A stretch of 64,000 bases of DNA from Xanthomonas boreopolis (GTDB lineage: Bacteria; Pseudomonadota; Gammaproteobacteria; Xanthomonadales; Xanthomonadaceae), in assembly GCA_014654535.1 (NCBI GenBank), contig BNBA01000010.1, forward strand, positions 1-64,000, written 5' to 3'. Numbering within the stretch: the first letter of the stretch is position 1; every line of letters starts with the position of its first letter. A model generated the notes under the pieces. It was not told the DNA's origin, made no database searches, and saw only the letters and a list, made by a program, of their open reading frames with translations. Positions 60,040 through 64,000 of the stretch are shown piece after piece. The position numbers and the translations under genes were made by a program.

Positions 60040-60600
60040 CTTGGTTTTGCGGCATGGGTGTGCCCGCCATCCGTCGGGTCTCCGCTAACCCACTACCGTC
60101 ATCCCCGCGAAGGCGGGAAACGCTTCTCAGCAGCCGAACGGCTGATCATCTATGGACGTTGCTGTTGGGGCTTCTCGCAATAGCAATAAAGGCAAAAGCT
60201 TTCGCCTTTGGCGAGTTACTTTTCTTTGCTTGTGCAAAGAAAAGTAACCAAAAGAAGCGCTTCACAGCAGCCGAATGGCTGATCAAGCACACCCCGCCTT
60301 CGCGCCCGCAGCTGCGCTGCGGGTCCGCGGAGCCGGCGGATTTTTCGACGCGACCTCCTGTCGCGGCGAAAAACGACGTGCTCGTCCGCTACGCGGCCGA
60401 GTCCGGGGCATTCGCCGCGCGGCGAATGCCCGCCCGCCGGGGCGAAGCAGTGCTTCGCCCCGGCGAGCCCATGCACGTCGCCCTTCGGGTGTTTCCCGCC
60501 GGCTCCGCCGCTTCGGAGGGGGCCGCGCCGCAGTGACATTCGTAGGCCATAGTGGTTGGCGCGCCGCCGCGCGAGGAAGTGTTGCCCAATCCAGAGCAAA
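60040..60600. repeat. Palindrome-rich non-coding tract (REP-like elements)
   Basis: No real gene. It contains the REP-like 'GTCATCCCCGCGAAGGCGGG' near 60100 and a 15-bp perfect hairpin GTTACTTTTCTTTGC / GCAAAGAAAAGTAAC (60215-60229, 60234-60248). A 26-bp perfect palindrome spans 60406-60431 (arm GGGCATTCGCCGC), and a 31-bp one spans 60435-60465 (arm CGCCGGGGCGAAGCA, one central base). Long inverted arms built on GCGGAGCCGGCGG lie near 60335 and 60489. These resemble dispersed intergenic repeats of this bacterial family. Confidence 0.7.
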
Positions 60601-60606
60601 ATCACG

Positions 60607-60656
<50 letters not shown>

Positions 60657-60686
60657 TTGCGGTGATTACCGCTGCCTCACGACCAT

Positions 60687-63020
60687 TCAATCCTTCGGCA
60701 TCGGCTTCATCGCGTAGTCGCGCGGTGGCACGGCACCCATCAGGTGTTGGACGAAGTAGTCCCAGCGGCGCCGGGCGACGTAGGGGGCGTATTCCTCGCC
60801 GTAGGCGTGGCGGGCGTTCGGCAGCATCAGCATGTCGAAGTCCTTGTTCGCCTTGATCAGCGCCTGCGCCATCAGCAGGGTGTGGTCCGGGGGGACGTTG
60901 TCGTCGAGGGTACCGTGCACCAGCATCAGGCGGCCCTTGAGCCGGTCCGCCAGCGCCGGGTTGGACTGGTTGTCGTAGTTGGTCTTGCCGTCCCTGTCCG
61001 TGGTCAGCAGGCCCTGGTATTTCTCGCCCCAGGCGTCTTCGTAGAGGCGGTTGTCGTGGTTGCCGCTCTCGGACCAGGCGACCTTGAAGAAGTCCGGGTA
61101 GCGCAGCATCGCGGTGGTCGAGGCGTTGCCGCCGCCGGAATGGCCCCAGATGCCGACCCGCGTCAGGTCGATCCACGGATGGCGCCGGCCCAGTTCCTTC
61201 AGCCCGGCGACCTGGTCGGGCAGGGTGTTGTCGCCCATGTCGCCGTACCAGGTGTCGTGGAACGACTTGGAGCGCCATGGCGTGCCCATGCCGTCGATCG
61301 CGACCACGATGAAGCCCAGCTCGGCCAGCGCCTGGTTGCCGCTGTGGTCGACCAGGAAACCGCGGCCGCGCACCGAGCCGGTTTGCGGGCCGGGATAGAT
61401 GTAGTCGACGATCGGGTACTTCTTCGACGGATCGAAATGGGAAGGCTTGAACAGCGTGCCGTACAGGTCGGTCTTGCCGTCGCGCGCCTTCACCGTGATC
61501 GGTTCCGGCGGCACCCAGCCGATCGCCTTCAGCCGGCCGATGTCGGCCTTGGCCACGGTGGCGAGGGTGCGGCCGTCGTCGGCGGCGCGCAGCACCGCGA
61601 CCGGCGGGGCGGCGTTGGTCGAGTAGCTGTCGACGAAGTGCGTGCCGTCCGGCGACAGGCTGATGACGTGGTCGGCCGGCTCCGGCGAGAGCAGCACCGG
61701 CGCGCCGCCGTCCAGTCCCACCTTCCACAGCTGCTGGTAATAGGGATCCAACCCCGGCGTGCGGCCGACGGCGCGGAACCAGGCGGTGCGCGTGGCCGGG
61801 TCCACCCGCAGCAGCTCGGTGACGTTGCCTTCGCCGGTGGTGATGGCGTGCTTGGGCTTGCCGGTGTCCAGGTCGTACAGGTACAGCTGGCCCCAGTCGC
61901 TGCGCTCGGAGAACCAGATCGCCTCGCGGCTCTCGGGCAGGTAGGCCCAGTTGGCGCCGACCTGGCCGCTCTCGTAGTAGGTCGGCACGGTCTCGTCGAA
62001 CACGGTGCGCACCGCGCCGGTGGCCGCGTCGGCGATGCGGAACCAGGCCCGCTTGTAGTCGCGTGACACCGACACGAAGGCAAAGCTGGCGCCGTCGCCG
62101 GCCCACTTCACGTCGGTCAGCACGCCGTCCGGCGCGCAGGCCAGGTCGTCGCAGAGCGTGGAGCGGCGCTGGTCGGGATCCATCCGCAAGCGCACTACCT
62201 TGCGCGCAGGCACGTCGACCACCACGCGCTCGATCGTCGCCACGTGCTCGTCGCCGGCCAGCGGGTACTTCCACGCTTCCAGTTCCGGATGGCCGAGCCT
62301 GCTCTTGACCATGTACATGTCGCCGACCTGGCGCTGGTCCTGGCGATAGGTGGCGATCTTCCGCGAATCCGGCGACCACGCGACGATGGCCTTGTCGCTG
62401 TGCGACCAGCCGGCGTTGTCGGTCGCGTAGCCGTGGTTCTCGGTGCCATCGGTGGTGAGCTGCGTTTCCCGGCCGGTGGCGAGTTCGCGCACCCACAGGT
62501 TCCAGTCGCGCACGAAGGCTTCCAGGCGCCCGTCCGGCGAGGGCGTGCCGGGTTCCGGCTTGTCCTTGGCGTAGACCTTGGCGCAACGCGCCCGGGTGTC
62601 GCAGAACACCGCAGTGCCGCGCACGCTGAACCGGTAGCGGCCGTCGACCGCCCGGCGGATGCCGCGGATCGGCAGCCTGTCCGGGTCCAGCGGCCGCTCG
62701 CCGGTGCGGAGCAGCCGGTCGAGCGTCCTGGCCAGCGCCTTCTGGTCGAACAAGGGCGTGGCCCGGCCGGTGGCGACGTCCATGCGCATGAGGCGATCGC
62801 CGCCGGCATCGTGGTCGATGTAGGCGAAATGGCCGGCGTCGAGCCAATCGACCCGGGTCACCGCGTGGTCCACCAGCGGTTGCGCCAGGTAGCCGAGCAT
62901 CCGCTCGGCGCGGGCGTAGTCGGCTTCGCCGATGGCGGGGGGCTGGGCGGCGGCCAGCGCCGGCAGCACGGCGAAGGCGAGGGCACCGAGCAGGCGGTGC
63001 ATGACGGAGGATGCGGGCAT
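60687..63020 (-). CDS. Dipeptidyl peptidase IV-like S9 peptidase
   Basis: A 777-residue exported serine peptidase that would release N-terminal dipeptides. It has a signal peptide (to 'ALAAAQ'), a DPPIV_N beta-propeller (with 'AIVAWSPDSRKIATYRQDQR' and 'SVSRDYKRAWFRIADAATG'), and a catalytic domain with Ser in 'WGHSGGGNAS', Asp in 'HGTLDDNVP' and His in 'NARHAYGEEY'. It stands alone, unlike the operon-bound S9 peptidase at 19152. Such enzymes are abundant in proteolytic Xanthomonadaceae. Confidence 0.93.
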   Translation of the reverse strand: MPASSVMHRLLGALAFAVLPALAAAQPPAIGEADYARAERMLGYLAQPLVDHAVTRVDWLDAGHFAYIDHDAGGDRLMRMDVATGRATPLFDQKALARTLDRLLRTGERPLDPDRLPIRGIRRAVDGRYRFSVRGTAVFCDTRARCAKVYAKDKPEPGTPSPDGRLEAFVRDWNLWVRELATGRETQLTTDGTENHGYATDNAGWSHSDKAIVAWSPDSRKIATYRQDQRQVGDMYMVKSRLGHPELEAWKYPLAGDEHVATIERVVVDVPARKVVRLRMDPDQRRSTLCDDLACAPDGVLTDVKWAGDGASFAFVSVSRDYKRAWFRIADAATGAVRTVFDETVPTYYESGQVGANWAYLPESREAIWFSERSDWGQLYLYDLDTGKPKHAITTGEGNVTELLRVDPATRTAWFRAVGRTPGLDPYYQQLWKVGLDGGAPVLLSPEPADHVISLSPDGTHFVDSYSTNAAPPVAVLRAADDGRTLATVAKADIGRLKAIGWVPPEPITVKARDGKTDLYGTLFKPSHFDPSKKYPIVDYIYPGPQTGSVRGRGFLVDHSGNQALAELGFIVVAIDGMGTPWRSKSFHDTWYGDMGDNTLPDQVAGLKELGRRHPWIDLTRVGIWGHSGGGNASTTAMLRYPDFFKVAWSESGNHDNRLYEDAWGEKYQGLLTTDRDGKTNYDNQSNPALADRLKGRLMLVHGTLDDNVPPDHTLLMAQALIKANKDFDMLMLPNARHAYGEEYAPYVARRRWDYFVQHLMGAVPPRDYAMKPMPKD

Positions 63021-63121
63021 CGATGGTTCCAGGAGCGAAGGGCGCCGCGCTCGCGCGCGAGCGCCCGATGCTACCGGCTGCCGGGGTGCCGATACCCTGC
63101 CGAAAGTCGTGGCGCGGCCGC

Positions 63122-63898
63122 TCAGCGCAGGTGCGCGGCGAAACCTTCGACGCCGGGGGCGAGGTCGTCGCGCAGGGTCAGCGCCGGGATCGCGTAGTCG
63201 CCACCGTTCTGGCGCCGGAACGGGATGGGCGCCGTGGTCGCCAGCGTGTCCAGGCGCTGGCCGAGTTCGTCCTTCACCTGCGCCAGCCGCTGCGCGTCCA
63301 TGCGGCCGCTGCGATAGACCACGTACGGCGGCAGCACGTCGAAGCCGGGGTAGTAGAGGATGCCGTGCTGGATCGGGAACAGCAGGTCGTCGATCGGGCC
63401 GTTGATGCCGCGCGCGGCGTAGTGCGATGGCCAGCCGCCGGCGGTGACGAGCAGCATCGCGCGCTTGCCCGCCAGCATGCCCTCGCCGTAGCGGTCGCCC
63501 CAATGCGTGTCCGAATGCTCGCCCACGCCGTAGGCGAAGCCATAGGCATACACGCGCTCGACCCAGCCCTTGAGGATCGCCGGCATCGAGAACCACCACA
63601 GCGGGAACTGCAGGATCACCGCATCGGCCCAGCGCAGCTTGTCCTGCTCGGCGGCGATGTCCGGGCTCTGGCGGCCGTGCAGGAACGCGTGCTGCGAGTC
63701 CAGCGAGGGATGGAAGTGCGCGCCGACCGGCGGGTCGAGGCTGTCGGCGGCGTCGAGCGTGGCCTTCCAGCCCATCGCATAGAGATCGGACACCTGCACC
63801 GCATGGCCGTTGCGGCGCAGCCGTTCGACGGCGAAGTCGCGCAACGTGCCGTTCAGCGAATGGGGCTCGGGATGGGCATGGACCAACAGGACGTTCAT
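63122..63898 (-). CDS. NAD(P)H quinone reductase-like flavodoxin-fold protein
   Basis: A 258-residue protein of the NQO/MdaB-YwrO family: 'VLLVHAHPEPHSLNGTLRDF' (FMN/FAD phosphate loop), 'FPLWWFSMPAILKGWVERVY' and 'LLVTAGGWPSHYA'. It catalyses two-electron quinone reduction in the family. Divergent start 63898. The region 63899-64000 holds its promoter and possibly the first codons of a divergent regulator. Confidence 0.9.
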   Translation of the reverse strand: MNVLLVHAHPEPHSLNGTLRDFAVERLRRNGHAVQVSDLYAMGWKATLDAADSLDPPVGAHFHPSLDSQHAFLHGRQSPDIAAEQDKLRWADAVILQFPLWWFSMPAILKGWVERVYAYGFAYGVGEHSDTHWGDRYGEGMLAGKRAMLLVTAGGWPSHYAARGINGPIDDLLFPIQHGILYYPGFDVLPPYVVYRSGRMDAQRLAQVKDELGQRLDTLATTAPIPFRRQNGGDYAIPALTLRDDLAPGVEGFAAHLR

Positions 63899-64000
63899 GG
63901 GGGCGTTCTCGTGGAGGGAGGCGCCCAGCCTGCGCACCACGGCACTATAGTGGAAATGAATTCTCGAAATTGCAGCCATTGCCATGGTTAATTTCAGGCG

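Noticed and set aside
63984..64000. Possible first codons (MVNFR) of a LysR-type gene divergent from the quinone reductase
   Set aside because: Only five codons are inside the window; the idea rests on the usual LysR-reductase arrangement.

Overview
The window is high-GC, gene-dense DNA that looks like a member of the Xanthomonadaceae/Lysobacteraceae (Lysobacter, Luteimonas or Pseudoxanthomonas-like). The grounds are five TonB-dependent receptors, several S9 peptidases, secreted GH11 and GH43 plant-polysaccharide hydrolases, REP-associated transposase remnants and typical codon use. The genus is inferred; no rRNA or other marker is present. I saw no tRNA, rRNA or CRISPR array.

Layout. 1-3200: a lower-GC accessory island with an IS5-type element at the edge, a DUF5131 (Gp37/Gp68, three-Cys-motif) gene, an intact TcmP partner, a second TcmP gene cut by the IS, an XRE regulator, and two tandem XRE paralogs with three copies of one operator palindrome. 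3354-10560: a complete lasso-peptide locus. The TonB-dependent receptor and lasso isopeptidase lie on +; precursor A, leader peptidase B and cyclase C lie on -. The 46-aa precursor gene is short and sits between an RNA hairpin that can hide its ribosome-binding site and an A-B intercistronic hairpin. 10600-12430: decayed genes around a GntR regulator. 12690-15272 and 50829-53679: two stress-type clusters (YciI/DGPF, VOC, DHFR-like, SRPBCC and DUF1428 proteins). An ECF42-type sigma factor is in the second cluster, and both clusters carry the same promoter architecture (TGTCGA-17-CGTCGTA).

15315-18720: a frameshifted TonB receptor and an MBL-fold lipoprotein. 19152-28790: an Lrp-type regulator diverges from a tightly coupled six-gene operon (TonB receptor, amino-acid permease, amidase, PaiB-like protein, alpha/beta hydrolase, S9 peptidase) that looks like an uptake and breakdown pathway for peptide or amide compounds. 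28909-34594: small envelope and stress proteins, an L,D-transpeptidase with a possible ATT start, a TetR pair with a clear operator, and LtrA. 34645-38046: a zinc module (Zur, methyltransferase, His-rich ZnuD-like receptor with a Zur-type palindrome upstream). 38321-49000: a second GntR paralog, a peroxiredoxin, small unknown genes, methionine aminopeptidase, a ClC channel, an AraC regulator, a GST, and a pair of head-to-head truncated genes.

49154-64000: GH11 xylanase, the sigma-factor cluster, an LLM oxidoreductase, a zinc alcohol dehydrogenase, GH43 arabinanase, a DUF1615 lipoprotein, a collapsed RND-efflux operon, a palindrome-rich non-coding tract, a DPP4-type peptidase and an NAD(P)H quinone reductase. 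A recurring theme is genes reduced to their two ends by internal deletion (aldo/keto reductase, RAYT, SDR, amidohydrolase, efflux adaptor/outer-membrane factor). This points to ongoing deletion-driven decay of accessory genes.
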